Assembly: GCA_963823245.1 (NCBI GenBank)
Contig: CAWGKQ010000006.1
Location: 62,001-126,000 of the forward strand
Reading direction: 5' to 3'
DNA length: 64,000 bases
DNA from: JAWVFM01 sp963823245
GTDB lineage: Bacteria; Actinomycetota; Thermoleophilia; Solirubrobacterales; 70-9
Part shown: positions 1 to 9,476 of the stretch, one piece after another
How the letters are laid out: every line of letters begins with the position of its first letter
Numbering within the stretch: position 1 is the first letter of the stretch
The notes under the pieces: model-generated
The model's input: the letters and a program-made list of their open reading frames with translations, nothing else
What the model was told of the DNA's origin: nothing
Database searches by the model: none
Program-made: the position numbers and the translations under genes

Positions 1-275
1 CCGACGCCGCCGCACGGTCCATCATCGACGAAGGCGGTCACGGCGATCGCTTCGGCCACGGCCTTGGCCACGGCGTCGGCCTCGAGATCCACGAGGCGCC
101 CCGGCTCGCGAAGAGCTCCGAGGACACGCTCGAGGCCGGGAACGCGGTCACCGTGGAGCCGGGCGTCTACCTGCCGGGCAGCTTCGGCGTGAGGATCGAG
201 GACCTCGTGATCGTCACCGACGAGGGCAATCGCAACCTGAGCGGATTCGGGAAGGAGCTGCGGGTAGTCGATTAG
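1..275 (+). CDS. M24-family Xaa-Pro aminopeptidase, C-terminal part
   Basis: Only the last ~90 residues are in the window; the gene begins upstream. They hold the metal-binding signatures of the pita-bread (M24) fold: HGLGHGVGLEIHE with its histidines, VEPGVY and GVRIED, which supply the last His and two Glu ligands of a dimetal site. The family removes N-terminal residues ahead of proline in the cytoplasm. In actinobacteria this gene usually sits just before efp, as here, but an LtrA-like gene on the opposite strand intervenes and its stop overlaps this one (272-275). Family call is firm; substrate (PepP or PepQ type) cannot be told from the fragment. Confidence 0.93.
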   Translation, partial: DAAARSIIDEGGHGDRFGHGLGHGVGLEIHEAPRLAKSSEDTLEAGNAVTVEPGVYLPGSFGVRIEDLVIVTDEGNRNLSGFGKELRVVD

Positions 276-1453
276 GCCCCGGCAGCGTGGCGCACGCGGT
301 CGCGGCCCTCGCCGTACATCCTCGTCTCGTAGGCGATCATCACCGCAAGGAGGGCCGCGACGATTCCGACGATCGCGAGTGGTGGCAGCACATGCCCGGC
401 GGGAATGAGCGCGAGCAGCAACAGCGCCATGCCGAGGCGCCGCCGGCTGATCGTGTGCACGTGGCGATAGCGGAACGCCACCAGGCCGAGCAGGTATAGG
501 GCCACTCCTCCCAGGAGCGCGAACGCGATCGGATAGCTCAGCGGGTCGCTCGACGTTCCCCAAGGTCGTCTCGAGGCCGAGCGCGACGAGGACGATGCCG
601 GCCACCATCGGGAAGTGGATGAACGAGTAGGAGTCGCGGGCGAGCTCGTTTCGCTCCTTGCCCTCGGGCGCCTCGGCGAGCCTGCGCGCGGAGACGATGG
701 CGACGATGTCGAAGTAGGTCCACCACTGCTCGGCGGCGATGGCGATGCCGAGCACGGCGGCCGCCGCGATGCCCGCCGTGAGGTGGACCTCGGCGCCGAC
801 CCCGACCGCCACGATCGACTCGCCGAGGGCGATGATGATGATCAGCCCGTGACGCTCGGCGAAGTGGCCGGGAACGAGCTTCCAGCCCTCGGAGCCGAAG
901 AGGTAGGGGCCGCCCATGTCGAGGGCGAGGGCGAGGACCCACATCCCGGCCTGCGCCGCCCCGTCGAGGAACGAGGCGCACGACCAGCAGGCCGACGCCG
1001 ATCGCCGTGCTCATCGGCGAGCCCGCTGACCGAGCGGCGAAGGCCGGGATCGTCACGGCTCGCCAGATAGAAGAGCGCGATGTGCGCCGCGCGGACGACC
1101 GCGTAGGCGAGGGCGAACTCGAGCGCCAGGTCGTTGAAGGCGGCAGGCACGCAGATCCCCGCGATCAGGAACGCCGCCATCGCGGCGAAGATGACGAGCC
1201 GAACCGCGCCCTCCTCGGGGTCGACCACGCTCGTGAGCCAGGCGTAGCCCACCCACGACCACCAGAGGACGCCGAGCACGAGGATGCCCTGCGCGAGGCC
1301 CTCCCAGGTCGGATGGTGCGACATCAGCGCCGTGCACTGGGTGAGCGCGAGGACGAAGACGAGGTCGAAGAAGAGCTCGAGCGGCGTCACTCGCTCCTCG
1401 GAGCGGAGGACGGCGCGGAGACGTGGCCCTTGCGCCTCGGTCGTGACGGCCAT
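272..1453 (-). CDS. LtrA-like (low temperature requirement A) integral membrane protein, frameshifted
   Basis: Reading leftwards from the ATG at 1453, the protein opens with VTPLELFFDLVFVLALTQ, the hallmark of the LtrA family, followed by many hydrophobic helices, a second block with HGLIIIIALGESIVAVG, and a last stretch ending YGEGRDRVRHAAGA. The blocks lie in three reading frames, and each change fits one extra base (near 1010-1015, 975-985 and 545-565). Joined, they give a protein of about 390 residues, normal for the family. Whether the gene is broken or the assembly is wrong cannot be told here. A TAGGAT box (1462-1467) lies 8 nt before the ATG, so the mRNA is probably leaderless. Function of the family is poorly defined. 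Confidence 0.8.
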
Positions 1454-1461
1454 CTGCGCTC

Positions 1462-1489
1462 ATCCTAGGCACCGAACCGCCGCTACCCT
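1462..1489. promoter_or_regulatory. Divergent -10 boxes for the LtrA-like gene and efp
   Basis: TAGGAT read on the minus strand (1462-1467) is 8 nt from the ltrA-like ATG, and TACCCT on the plus strand (1484-1489) is 8 nt from the efp GTG. The spacing places both start points at or next to the start codons, i.e. leaderless transcripts. No clear -35 boxes are evident in the 44-bp gap. Confidence 0.55.
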
Positions 1490-1497
1490 CAGCGGCC

Positions 1498-2060
1498 GTG
1501 ATCTCCACCAACCAGTTCAAGAACGGTGCGCACGTCGAGATCGACGGGTCGATCTACCGCATCATGGAGTTCCAGCACGTGAAGCCCGGGAAGGGCGGCG
1601 CGTTCGTCCGCACGAAGCTCCGCAGGGTCGATGACGGCAGCGTCATCGACAAGACGTTCCGGGCAGGCGAGAAGTTCCGCCCTGTCCGCACCGAGACGAA
1701 GCGCATGCAGTTCCTGTACGACGATGGCGACTCGGCCGTCTTCATGGACACGGGCGACTACCAACAGCTCGAGATTCCGAGGGCCGTCGCCGGCGATGCG
1801 ATGCGTTGGGTGCTGCCGAACTCGCGAGGTTGAGCTGCTCTTCATCGACGAGCGCGCGACCGGCGTGCAGGTGCCGAGCGCCGTGGACATGACCGTTACG
1901 AAGACCGACCCGGGGCTCAAGGGCGACACCGTCGTCGGGCGGCGGGACGAAGCCGGCGACGCTCGAGTCGGGCGTGCAGGTGGAGGTCCCGCTGTTCGTG
2001 AACGAGGGCGACCGCGTGCGGGTCGACACCCGAAGCGGCGAGTACGTCTCGCGGGCCTGA
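1498..2060 (+). CDS. efp: Elongation factor P, two frameshifts
   Basis: EF-P binds between the P and E sites of the ribosome and relieves stalling at polyproline stretches. The N-terminal KOW-like domain carries HVKPGKGGAFVRTKL; the loop Lys (about residue 32) is the site modified in some bacteria. The middle and C-terminal OB domains follow: MRWVLPNS, then VELLFIDERATGVQVPSAV, then VQVEVPLFVNEGDRVRV and the ending GEYVSRA. The three pieces lie in three frames; one extra base within 1822-1826 and one within 1931-1937 account for it. Rejoined length is about 187 residues, exactly the family size. The start is GTG 1498, 8 nt after TACCCT. nusB follows after 8 nt. Confidence 0.93.
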
Positions 2061-2068
2061 GGCTTCAG

Positions 2069-2450
2069 GTGCGCCGCTCCGACCAGCGACGCGACGCGGC
2101 GTTCGCCCTGTTCCAGCGAGAGGTGGCGGGCCGGCCGCTCGACGAGCTCCTCGCCGACGCCAAGCCCTTCACGCGCGAGCTCGCAACAGGAGCCGATGAG
2201 CACCTCGAAGAGCTCGACGCCGAGATCGGCCGCCTTGCGAAGGGCTGGTCGCTGGAGCGGATCGCGCCGCTCGAGCTGTCGATCATGCGCATCGCGCTCT
2301 ACGAGCTGCGGTACCGCGAGGACATTCCGGCCGAGGTCGCCATCGACGAGGCCGTGAGCTTCGCCAAGGAGTACTGCGGCGCGGAGGCGCCGGGCTTCGT
2401 CAACGGCATCCTCGGCGCGCGCGGCAGACCGGCGAGGGGACGACCGCTGA
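2069..2450 (+). CDS. nusB: Transcription antitermination factor NusB, probable 3' frameshift
   Basis: Starts at GTG 2069 (VRRSDQRRDAAFALFQ), 8 nt after efp. It contains the NusB core: LDELLADAKPFTRELATG, the IAPLELSIMRIALYELR helix and the diagnostic VAIDEAVSFAKEYCGAEAP then GFVNGILGA. NusB binds boxA RNA with NusE and supports rRNA antitermination. After NGILGA the frame runs on into the next gene; removing one base in the GC run at about 2412-2424 instead gives a short tail and a TGA at 2448-2450 that overlaps the next ATG (TGATG). That is the normal end for the family, so I place the stop there. The unshifted reading would be an odd fusion. Confidence 0.88.
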
Positions 2451-2629
2451 TGACGGAGGTCGGCGACATCGCCGAGCGGCTGCGCGCCATCGCCGAGCGG
2501 CTGCGAGAGCCCGAGGTGCCGGACGCCGAGGCGGAGACGCTCGCCCGCGAGGCGGCCGACCTCGTGGCGCAGGCGGGGAACGAGATCGAGCGGGCCGCCC
2601 GCCAGCTTCCCGACGACGCCGGTCGGTGA
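2450..2629 (+). CDS. Small helical protein, possibly XseB-like (exonuclease VII small subunit)
   Basis: About 59 residues starting MTEVGDIAERLRAIAERL, rich in Ala, Glu and Arg and predicted to form two long helices; ends IERAARQLPDDAGR. Its size, charge and place between nusB and a polyprenyl synthase match the usual spot of xseB, but the typical XseB motif (ALARLEEIVERLE type) is only loosely echoed, and no xseA is in view. It overlaps nusB by one base and the next gene by GTGA, so it is translated in the same operon. Function is inferred from position and is weak. Confidence 0.5.
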   Translation: MTEVGDIAERLRAIAERLREPEVPDAEAETLAREAADLVAQAGNEIERAARQLPDDAGR

Positions 2630-3501
2630 GCGCCTACCCCGACGATCTGGCGGCCCTCGTCGAGGGCTACCTGGCCGAGCTTCGCTTCTCGGCCGACGGG
2701 CGCACGGCGGGCCTCGACGAGGCGATGCGCTACTCGTTGCTCGCCGGGGGCAAGCGGGTGCGCCCGGTCCTGGCGCTTGCGACGGCCAAGGCCGTCGGGT
2801 CCGAGCCGATGTCGGTGCTGCCGGCGGCCGCGGCCATCGAGCTGATCCACACCTACTCGCTGATCCACGACGACCTTCCGGCCATGGACGACGACGAGCT
2901 CCGCCGCGGCCGGCCGACCTCGCACGTGAAGTTCGGCGAGGACGTGGCGATTCTCGCCGGCGACGGGCTGTTCGCCGAGGCGGTGCGGCTCTTCGCCGAG
3001 CGCCAGGAGGGCGAGCCGGAGCGCGTGCTCGCCGCCCTCGCGGAGCTTGCGGCGGCAACCGGGGTCGGCGGAATGGTCGGCGGTCAGTACGTCGACGTGA
3101 TCGCCGAGCAGGCGACGGCGGGCGAGGAGGGCCTGCGGCACATGCACTCCCTGAAGACGGGCCGGCTCATCGCCGCGAGCGTGGCGATTCCGCTGCTGCT
3201 CGCCGGCACGACCGAGGATGCGACAATTCCGTACCGGCGATTCGCCCAGGAGCTGGGCGTGCTCTTCCAGATCGTCGACGACGTCCTCGACGTCACCGGC
3301 ACGGACGAGGAGCTCGGTAAGCCCCATGGAAGCGACGAACGGCATGGCAAACTCACCTACGTCAGCGTCTTCGGCCTCGAGCGAGCGCGCGAGCTCGCCG
3401 CCGCTTCGCACGAGCGGACGCGCGAGGCGCTCGCCGAGGCATCCGGAGAGACCTCCGACCTCGTACTGATCACCGACTTCATCTACACCCGCCAGTCATG
3501 A
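2626..3501 (+). CDS. Polyprenyl (farnesyl/geranylgeranyl) diphosphate synthase
   Basis: 291 residues; trans-prenyltransferase that adds isopentenyl diphosphate to allylic diphosphates. Visible motifs: GGKRVRP for substrate binding, the first aspartate-rich motif DDLPAMDDDELRRG (near residue 85), KTGRLI, and the second aspartate-rich motif QIVDDVLDVTG. Length is typical of IspA/CrtE-type enzymes; chain length cannot be fixed from sequence alone, although the family commonly makes C15-C20. Start GTG 2626 overlaps the previous stop and its own stop overlaps dxs (ATGA), so prenyl precursor supply and chain elongation are co-expressed. Confidence 0.92.
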   Translation: MSAYPDDLAALVEGYLAELRFSADGRTAGLDEAMRYSLLAGGKRVRPVLALATAKAVGSEPMSVLPAAAAIELIHTYSLIHDDLPAMDDDELRRGRPTSHVKFGEDVAILAGDGLFAEAVRLFAERQEGEPERVLAALAELAAATGVGGMVGGQYVDVIAEQATAGEEGLRHMHSLKTGRLIAASVAIPLLLAGTTEDATIPYRRFAQELGVLFQIVDDVLDVTGTDEELGKPHGSDERHGKLTYVSVFGLERARELAAASHERTREALAEASGETSDLVLITDFIYTRQS

Positions 3502-5510
3502 GCGACGAGAACAGACCCGAGAAGCTGCTCGAGCGAATCGACGGGCCCGCCGACCTCGAGGGGCCTCGACGACGAGCAGCTCCAGCAGGTCGCGCAGGAG
3601 GTCCGCGAGCTGATCATCGACGTGATCGGCGAGATCGGCGGGCACTTCGGCGCCAACCTCGGGACGTGCGAGCTCGCGGTCGCGCTCCACAGCCTCCTCG
3701 ACTCCCCGCGCGACAAGATCCTCTGGGACGTCGGCCACCAGGCGTACCCGCACAAGGTCCTGACCGGGCGCCGCGACCGCCTCGAGACGATCCGCAAGTA
3801 CGGCGGGCTCGCGCCCTTCTGCTCGATCGCCGAGTCCGAGCACGACATCATGGGCGCGGGGCACGCGTCGACGTCGATCGGCTACGCGGTCGGGCCTCAA
3901 GGAGGCGATGCGAAAGGGGATCGGGGAGGACGGCAACGTCGTCGCGGTGATCGGCGACGGCGCGCTGACCGGCGGCGTCGCCTACGAGGCGCTTCACAAC
4001 GCCGGCGGGCTCGAGACGCCGATCGTGATCATCCTCAACGACAACGGCATGTCGATCTCGCCGAACGTCGGCGCAATTTCGCGAAACTTCCAGCGCGTCC
4101 GCCTGCACCCGGGCCTCTACCACGCGCGCGAGGGCGTCGAGGAGCGGCTGACGAAGCTGCCGCTCGGTGTCGGCCGCCAGATCGAGCGCCTCGGCCCCGA
4201 GATCAAGGCGGCGATCAAGTCCTACCTCGCGCCCGGGCTCCTGTTCGAAGAGCTCGACCTCGCCTACGTCGGCATCATCGACGGCCACGACGTCGAGAGC
4301 TCTCCGACGGGCGATCGGCGAGGCGCTCCAGGCCGACCGCCCGGTTGTGGTTCACATCCAGACCGTCAAGGGCAAGGGGTTCGCGCCCGCCGAGGAAGGC
4401 GGCCTCGAGGGGATGGAGAAGTGGCACGCGGCGAAGCCGGGGAGCATCGTCGACCGCCGACCGGCGCCCAAGGAGCCGCCGCGACCCGTCAGGGAAACCG
4501 ACTCGCCGGAGCCGATCGAGAAGCTCGAGCAGGCGCCCCCGCCCGCCCCGCCGCAGTACACGCAGGCGTTCGCCGACGCCCTCGTCGCCGAGGCGAGGCG
4601 CGATCGACGCGTGATCGGCATCACCGCCGCGATGGCCGGCGGGACCGGGCTCTCGAAGCTGGCGGACGAGTTGCCCGAGCAGTACTACGACGTCGGAATC
4701 GCCGAGCAGGACGCGGTGCTGTTCGCATCCGGGCTCGCTCTGCAGGGAGCGAAGCCGGTGTGCGCGATCTACTCGACGTTCCTGCAGCGCGGCTACGACC
4801 AGATCGTCCACGACGTCGCGCTGCAGAACCTGAACGTGGTCTTCGCCATGGACCGCGCCGGCCTCGTCGGCGACGACGGCCCGACCCATCACGGCGCCTT
4901 CGACGTGTCCTACATGCGCTGCCTGCCGAACATGGTCCTGATGGCCCCGCGCGACGAGGCGATGCTCGCCCAGATGCTCCGAACCGCGATCTCCCACGAC
5001 GAGGGGCCGATCGCGCTTCGCTATCCGCGCGGAGCCGCAATCGGGGTACCGATCCCACCCGACCCGCAGGCGATCGAGATCGGCACCGGGGAGACGCTAC
5101 GTCCCGGAGAGCGCGTCGCGCTTCTGGGCTACGGCCTCGGGGTCAAGTTGGCGCTCGAGGCGGCGGATCTCCTGGCGGCCCAGGGGATCGCCGCCACCGT
5201 GGCCGATGCACGCTTCGCGAAGCCGCTCGACACCGAGCTCGTCAACAGGCTCTCCGCCGACCACGAGCTCGTCGTCACGGTCGAGGACAACGTCCTCGCC
5301 GGCGGCTTCGGCTCGGCGGTCCTCGAGCACGTCGAGGACACCTTCGCCGGCGCCTCGAAGCGCGCGCGGATCCTCCGAGTAGGGCTGCCCGACCGCTATG
5401 TCACCCACGGCAAGCCGGCGCTTCTGCACGAGGAGGTCGGTCTGACGGGCGAGGCCGTTGCCGAGCGCGTCCTGGCCGCGCTCGGCGCCCAGGCGCCGAC
5501 GCCGCGTTAG
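3498..5510 (+). CDS. dxs: 1-deoxy-D-xylulose-5-phosphate synthase, three frameshifts
   Basis: First enzyme of the MEP pathway: thiamine-diphosphate-dependent condensation of pyruvate and glyceraldehyde 3-phosphate. Domains in order: GHFGANLGTCELAVALH, WDVGHQAYPHK, then the ThDP motif GDGALTGG, YVGIIDGHDVE, VHIQTVKGKGF, and the C-terminal transketolase parts GIAEQDAVLFASGLALQG, DRAGLVGDDGPTHHGAFD and RYPRG. The reading changes frame three times, each explained by one extra base: gaGGGGcc at about 3560-3563, cGGGcc at about 3893-3896, and gagAgctc at about 4300-4303. Corrected length about 670 residues, slightly longer than usual because of a PAPKEPPRPVRE linker. Stop TAG 5508-5510. Confidence 0.93.
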
Positions 5511-5517
5511 CGCTCGC

Positions 5518-5745
5518 TCAGTAGCGGCTGTACCGGGTGTTCCGGTAAGCGACGTCGCGATTCGCCCGCCGCGCCCGCGCCGTGGCCGTCAGCTCCTGGA
5601 AGGCCGCGACGATCAATCCGAGGATGCCGACGACGATCAGGATGAGACCGATCAGGTGCTCGTCGACGCCGGCGATCTTCAGGTGTGTCGCATAACGGAT
5701 GATCGCGCCGACCGCGATCAGGAATATGGCTGCGCCGAATGTCAT
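5518..5745 (-). CDS. Small two-helix membrane protein (DUF6458-like)
   Basis: 75 residues: MTFGAAIFLIAVGAIIRYA, a short loop, then LIGLILIVVGILGLIVAAFQE and a basic tail RYSRY. Two transmembrane helices with both ends basic suggest a hairpin in the cytoplasmic membrane. A close paralogue lies at 6530-6742 on the same strand, sharing AILLIAxGAIxRYA and the second helix. The family is common in actinobacteria and has no known role. Convergent with dxs. Confidence 0.78.
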   Translation of the reverse strand: MTFGAAIFLIAVGAIIRYATHLKIAGVDEHLIGLILIVVGILGLIVAAFQELTATARARRANRDVAYRNTRYSRY

Positions 5746-5781
5746 GCAGCCGCCTTACCCGGACTGCGGCGACGCAAACGG

Positions 5782-6519
5782 CTATGAGCTCAGACGTTTG
5801 GCCAACCAGCGGGCATTGCGCACGGCGAACGCCTGCCAGTCGTTGTTGAAGTACGCGAAGACCTCGGCGCGGGAGCGCCAGGCGGAAATCCGCCGGCGCC
5901 ACGTCTCGAGCTCGGCCTTCGAGTAGTTGCCGCCATGCCCGCGCCGTCCGTGGTGGAGACGGACGTACGTCCAAGCCGTGGTCAGCTTGCGCTCCTGGAA
6001 CGGCCACTTCGGGCTGTCGCCGACGACGAGGGCTGCGTCGTGGTCAGCGAGGATGTCGTAGACGCCCTGGTCGAACCAACTCGGGTGGCGGAATTCGAAG
6101 GCGTGGCGGAGACCGCTCGGGGCGCGCTCGAGCGCGCCCGATAGGCGGGCGTCGTCGCGCTTGAAGTTCTCCGGCAGCTGCCAGAGGATCGGCCCGAGCT
6201 TGCCCGCCTCCACGAGCGGCTCGAGCTTTTCGAAGAAGAGGCGGGTCCCACCCTTCTTCGGCTCCTTCAGCCTGTAGACGTGGGTCATGTAGCGGCTTGT
6301 CTTGACGGCGAACACGAAGTCGGCGGGCGTCTCCTCGGCCCACGCCGTCACCGCCTTCTCGGTCGGCAGGCGATAGAAGGTCGCGTTGATCTCGACCGTC
6401 GAGAACACCGCGCCGTAACGCTCGAGCCAACGGCGTTGCGGCAGGCCCTCCGGGTACAGGACGCCGCGCCAGTCGCGGTAGTTCCACCCCGAGCAGCCGA
6501 TGTGGACCGGCCGCGCCAT
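5782..6519 (-). CDS. DUF72 family protein (TIM-barrel, YecE-like)
   Basis: 245 residues with the full DUF72 pattern: IGCSGWNYRDWRG at the N-terminus, VEINATFYRLP, FVFAVKTSRYMTH, LGPILWQLPENF, FEFRHPSWF, YVRLHHG and YFNNDWQAFA near the end. These residues line the presumed active site of the barrel, but the reaction is not established. The start ATG 6519 is followed upstream by the small DUF6458-like gene whose stop is only 10 nt away, so the two are likely co-transcribed (6742 to 5782). Confidence 0.9.
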   Translation of the reverse strand: MARPVHIGCSGWNYRDWRGVLYPEGLPQRRWLERYGAVFSTVEINATFYRLPTEKAVTAWAEETPADFVFAVKTSRYMTHVYRLKEPKKGGTRLFFEKLEPLVEAGKLGPILWQLPENFKRDDARLSGALERAPSGLRHAFEFRHPSWFDQGVYDILADHDAALVVGDSPKWPFQERKLTTAWTYVRLHHGRRGHGGNYSKAELETWRRRISAWRSRAEVFAYFNNDWQAFAVRNARWLAKRLSS

Positions 6520-6529
6520 TCGCGGCGCC

Positions 6530-6742
6530 TCAGCGCGGGGGGTAGCGCGGGTCGTTCGGCCCGCGCTTGGCGCGATCGGTCCAGATCAGCTCCTGGACGA
6601 AGGCGAGGATGAGCCCGGCGAAGCCGACGATCATGAGGATGAGCCCCAGCGTGTCGAGGTTGACGACGTCGGTTTGGACCGTGAGCGCGTAACGCACGAT
6701 CGCGCCGGCGGCGATGAGCAGGATCGCGGCGGCAAAGGTCAT
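6530..6742 (-). CDS. Small two-helix membrane protein (DUF6458-like), paralogue
   Basis: 70 residues, MTFAAAILLIAAGAIVRYA followed by a second hydrophobic helix and the ending NDPRYPPR. It is a paralogue of the gene at 5518-5745 and brackets the DUF72 gene with it. The start at 6742 is chosen because TAGCCT (minus strand, 6750-6755) is 7 nt upstream, giving a leaderless mRNA; a longer upstream reading would have no such signal and runs antisense to the next gene. Confidence 0.75.
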   Translation of the reverse strand: MTFAAAILLIAAGAIVRYALTVQTDVVNLDTLGLILMIVGFAGLILAFVQELIWTDRAKRGPNDPRYPPR

Positions 6743-6793
6743 GGCGGGCAGGCTACCCGCCTGGCGGCCGCTGGCAACGCCAAGCTTGGCGAC

Positions 6794-7573
6794 GTGCAGG
6801 TGAAGCTGCTTTCCTGGAACGTGGCCGGCCGGGTCGGTCTGCTCGGCTCGCAGACGGCGGCGGTGGCGCGGCAGGGCGCCGACCTCGTCGCCCTTCAGGA
6901 GGTTCGCGCCAGCACGGCGCGTGCGTGGCGCGAGGCGCTTGGCGACGCCGGCCTCCCGTTCGCGCTCGACAGCGGCGATCTGTCGCCGCGGCGCCTCTTC
7001 AACCTGCTCGCGAGCCGGTGGGAGCTGACGGAGCTGCCGCCCGTCGGCGCTCCGCAGCCCGAGCGCGTCGTCTCGGCCGTCGCCGCGTCGCCGGCCGGAC
7101 TGATCGAGATCCACAACGTCCACGTTCCGCCGGCGCGGTCGAACGGCCTTGTGAAGGTGGAGACCTGCGAGGCGCTCTTCGAGCGGCTCGCGCGCCCGGC
7201 GAACCGGCACCGGGTCCTCTGCGGGGACCTCAACGCGCCTCGACTCGAGACTGCGGATGGTGAGGTGGAGACCTTCGCCTCGAACCACCCCCTCTGGGAG
7301 GAGCGCTGGGACGCGGCCGAGCGCTCGCTCCTCGTCGGCCTCGCCGAGTGGGGCCTCCACGACGCGTTCCGGGGCCTCCACGGCTACGACCGCCGCGACG
7401 TGAGCTGGGTGATGAACACGCGATCGCGTCGAAAGGCCGGCCACCGCCTCGACCACGTGCTCGCCTCGCGGAGCCTCCATCCCGTCTGGTGCGACTACGA
7501 GCACGGATGGCGAGAGGCCGGCCTCAGCGACCATTCGGCCATCATGGCGGTATTCGAGCCGGACGCCAGATGA
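6794..7573 (+). CDS. Endonuclease/exonuclease/phosphatase (EEP) family protein
   Basis: About 259 residues with the EEP fold signatures: LLSWNVAGRVG near the start (metal-binding Asn), DLVALQEV (catalytic Glu), LCGDLNAPR (Asp/Asn) and GHRLDHVLAS with SDHSAIMAVF at the end (Asp-His pair). Members are Mg-dependent phosphodiesterases acting on DNA, RNA or small phosphates; the substrate here is not evident. The start is GTG 6794 or GTG 6800. The stop overlaps the ATG of the P450 gene (ATGA), so the two are coupled. Confidence 0.87.
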   Translation: MQVKLLSWNVAGRVGLLGSQTAAVARQGADLVALQEVRASTARAWREALGDAGLPFALDSGDLSPRRLFNLLASRWELTELPPVGAPQPERVVSAVAASPAGLIEIHNVHVPPARSNGLVKVETCEALFERLARPANRHRVLCGDLNAPRLETADGEVETFASNHPLWEERWDAAERSLLVGLAEWGLHDAFRGLHGYDRRDVSWVMNTRSRRKAGHRLDHVLASRSLHPVWCDYEHGWREAGLSDHSAIMAVFEPDAR

Positions 7574-8866
7574 CGGAGCTGCCCCCGGGCCCGCGATCCC
7601 CCGCGACCGTGAACACGGCGCGATTCGTGATGCGCCCGATGGAGACGCTGCTCGGCTGGCACCGCCGCTACGGCGACCTCTTCACCGCGAAGTACCTGGT
7701 CTTCGGCACCGGCGTCTACGTCGCCGACCCCGCAGCGATCCGCGAGCTCATGACCGGAGATCAGTCGGACCTCCATGCAGGCGAGGCCAACGCGCCTCTC
7801 GCCGGGGTGCTCGGCGACCACTCGGTCCTGGTGCTCGACGGTCCCGAGCACATGCGACAGCGCAAGCTCCTTCTGCCCCCGTTCCAGGGCTCGGCGGTCA
7901 AGTCGTTCCGCGACGTGATCCGCGACGTGGCCGAGGCCGAGGTCGCTCGCTGGCGCCCGGGCCAGGAGCTCGTGATGCGCGACCGGATGCGGGCGCTCAC
8001 GTTCGAGGTCATCTGCAGGGCGGTCTTCGGCGTCACCGAGCCGGAACGGGTCGAGAGACTGCGGGTGGCCATGCTCGCGGTCGTCGACAGCGGGGCCACG
8101 TTCCTCCTGCCCGGCCCCCTGAAATGGGACCTCGGGCCGAGGAGTCCGGCCGGGCGGCTGAAGCAGCGGGTGAAGGTCGCCGACGAGCTGATGTACGAGG
8201 AGATCTCCCGTCGGCGTGGGCGAGCCTGACCTCGACGAGCGGACAGACGTCCTATCGCTCCTGATGCGCGCCCGCGACGAGGACGGCAACCCGATGACCG
8301 ACGTGGAGCTGCGCGACGAGCTCGCCACGATGCTCGCGGCCGGTCACGAGACGACCGCGACGGGCTTGGCCTTCGCCTTCGATCTGCTGCTTCACGACCC
8401 TCCGGCGCTGGAGCGCCTGCGAGCGGAGCTTGACGGCGGTGATGACTCCTATCTCGAGGCCGTCGTCACCGAGACCCTTCGGATCCGTCCGGTCATCGAC
8501 GGCGCCGAGCGAACGCTGAAGAAGCCGCGCACCATCGGTGGCTGGGACCTCCCGCCTGGGATCCGGGTCTACCCGGCGATCCTCCTCGTCCACCATCGCG
8601 AGGATCTCTATCCCGAGCCCGACCGCTTCCGCCCTGAGCGATTCCTGAACGGCGGCGTCGAGTCCTACGCCTGGCTGCCGTTCGGCGGCGGCATCCGCCG
8701 CTGCATCGGCGCGGCCCTCGCGCAGGCGGAGATGGCGGAGGTGATTCGCACGGTCGTCTCGAGCGTGGAGCTCGAGCCCTCGAGGCCCGAGCCCGACCCG
8801 GTGGTGATCCGCGGCATCACGCTGGTGCCGAAGCACGGGGCGCCGGTGCGGGTCCGAGCGGCATGA
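7570..8866 (+). CDS. Cytochrome P450, one frameshift
   Basis: Heme mono-oxygenase of about 430 residues. Motifs in order: HSVLVLDGPEHMRQRKLL, the I-helix oxygen-binding AAGHETTATG, the K-helix ETLRIRP (ExxR), PDRFRPERFL, and the heme loop FGGGIRRCIGAALA with the axial Cys. The frame changes near 8205-8215, where one extra base breaks EEISRR from GEPDLDERTD. It is soluble, with no membrane anchor. It lies between an EEP gene and a GNAT gene with overlaps on both sides; no ferredoxin or reductase partner is nearby. The substrate is unknown. Confidence 0.92.
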
Positions 8867-9453
8867 ACGTCCGCGTCGCGACGGCTGAGGAAGCCGGAGC
8901 CGTCACCAGAACGATCTCCCACGCATTTCACGACGACCCGACGTGGAGCTGGGCATTCCCCGATCCAGATCGCCGGCAAGCTCAGTACGAGATCTGGTGG
9001 CGTCTCCTCGTGGACGGCGCGATGCGCTACCCCTGGGTTCTCACCACGCCCGGGTGCGAGGTGGCCGCTGTGTGGCTGCCGCCGGACGGGACCGAGCTTC
9101 TCCCCGAGGACGAGGAGCGGGTTCCCTCGCTCGTGGCTGAGCTCGTGGAAGGCCACGGGCCGGCGTTCATTGAGCTGCTGGACCGTTTCGACGCCGCGAG
9201 GCCGGTTGACAGGCCGCATTACTACCTGTCGCTCCTGGGGGTGGACGATCCCCATCGGGGCAAGGGCCTGGGCATGGCGATGCTCACGGACAACCTCCGC
9301 CGCTTCGACGAGCTCGGCGTGCCGACATACCTCGAGTCGAGCAATAGCTCCAACAACCCGAAGTACGAGCGGCTCGGCTACGAGCGGCTCGGCGAGTTCA
9401 CGACGCCGGACGACGCGGTCGTCATCACCAGGTACTGGCGCGAGTCCCGCTAG
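8863..9453 (+). CDS. GNAT-family N-acetyltransferase
   Basis: 196 residues. The acetyl-CoA pyrophosphate loop is visible as LGVDDPHRGKGLGMAML, preceded by the strand YYLSLL and followed by PTYLESSNSSNNPKYERLGY, the usual alpha4/beta6-7 end of a GNAT fold. It starts at ATG 8863 inside the P450 stop (ATGA), so the two proteins are made together; an acetylation step linked to P450 chemistry is possible but only a guess. Confidence 0.87.
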   Translation: MNVRVATAEEAGAVTRTISHAFHDDPTWSWAFPDPDRRQAQYEIWWRLLVDGAMRYPWVLTTPGCEVAAVWLPPDGTELLPEDEERVPSLVAELVEGHGPAFIELLDRFDAARPVDRPHYYLSLLGVDDPHRGKGLGMAMLTDNLRRFDELGVPTYLESSNSSNNPKYERLGYERLGEFTTPDDAVVITRYWRESR

Positions 9454-9476
9454 CCGCCCGGTCATACGCTGTCGGC

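Noticed and set aside
1631..2629. A single long protein joining EF-P, NusB and the XseB-like part
   Set aside because: It is made by frameshifts that put the end of efp, nusB and the next gene in one frame; each part matches a separate family with its own start.
3498..4310. Programmed frameshifting in dxs, efp and recN
   Set aside because: Sites differ in sequence, there are three in one housekeeping gene, and no slippery heptamer or downstream structure is common to them.
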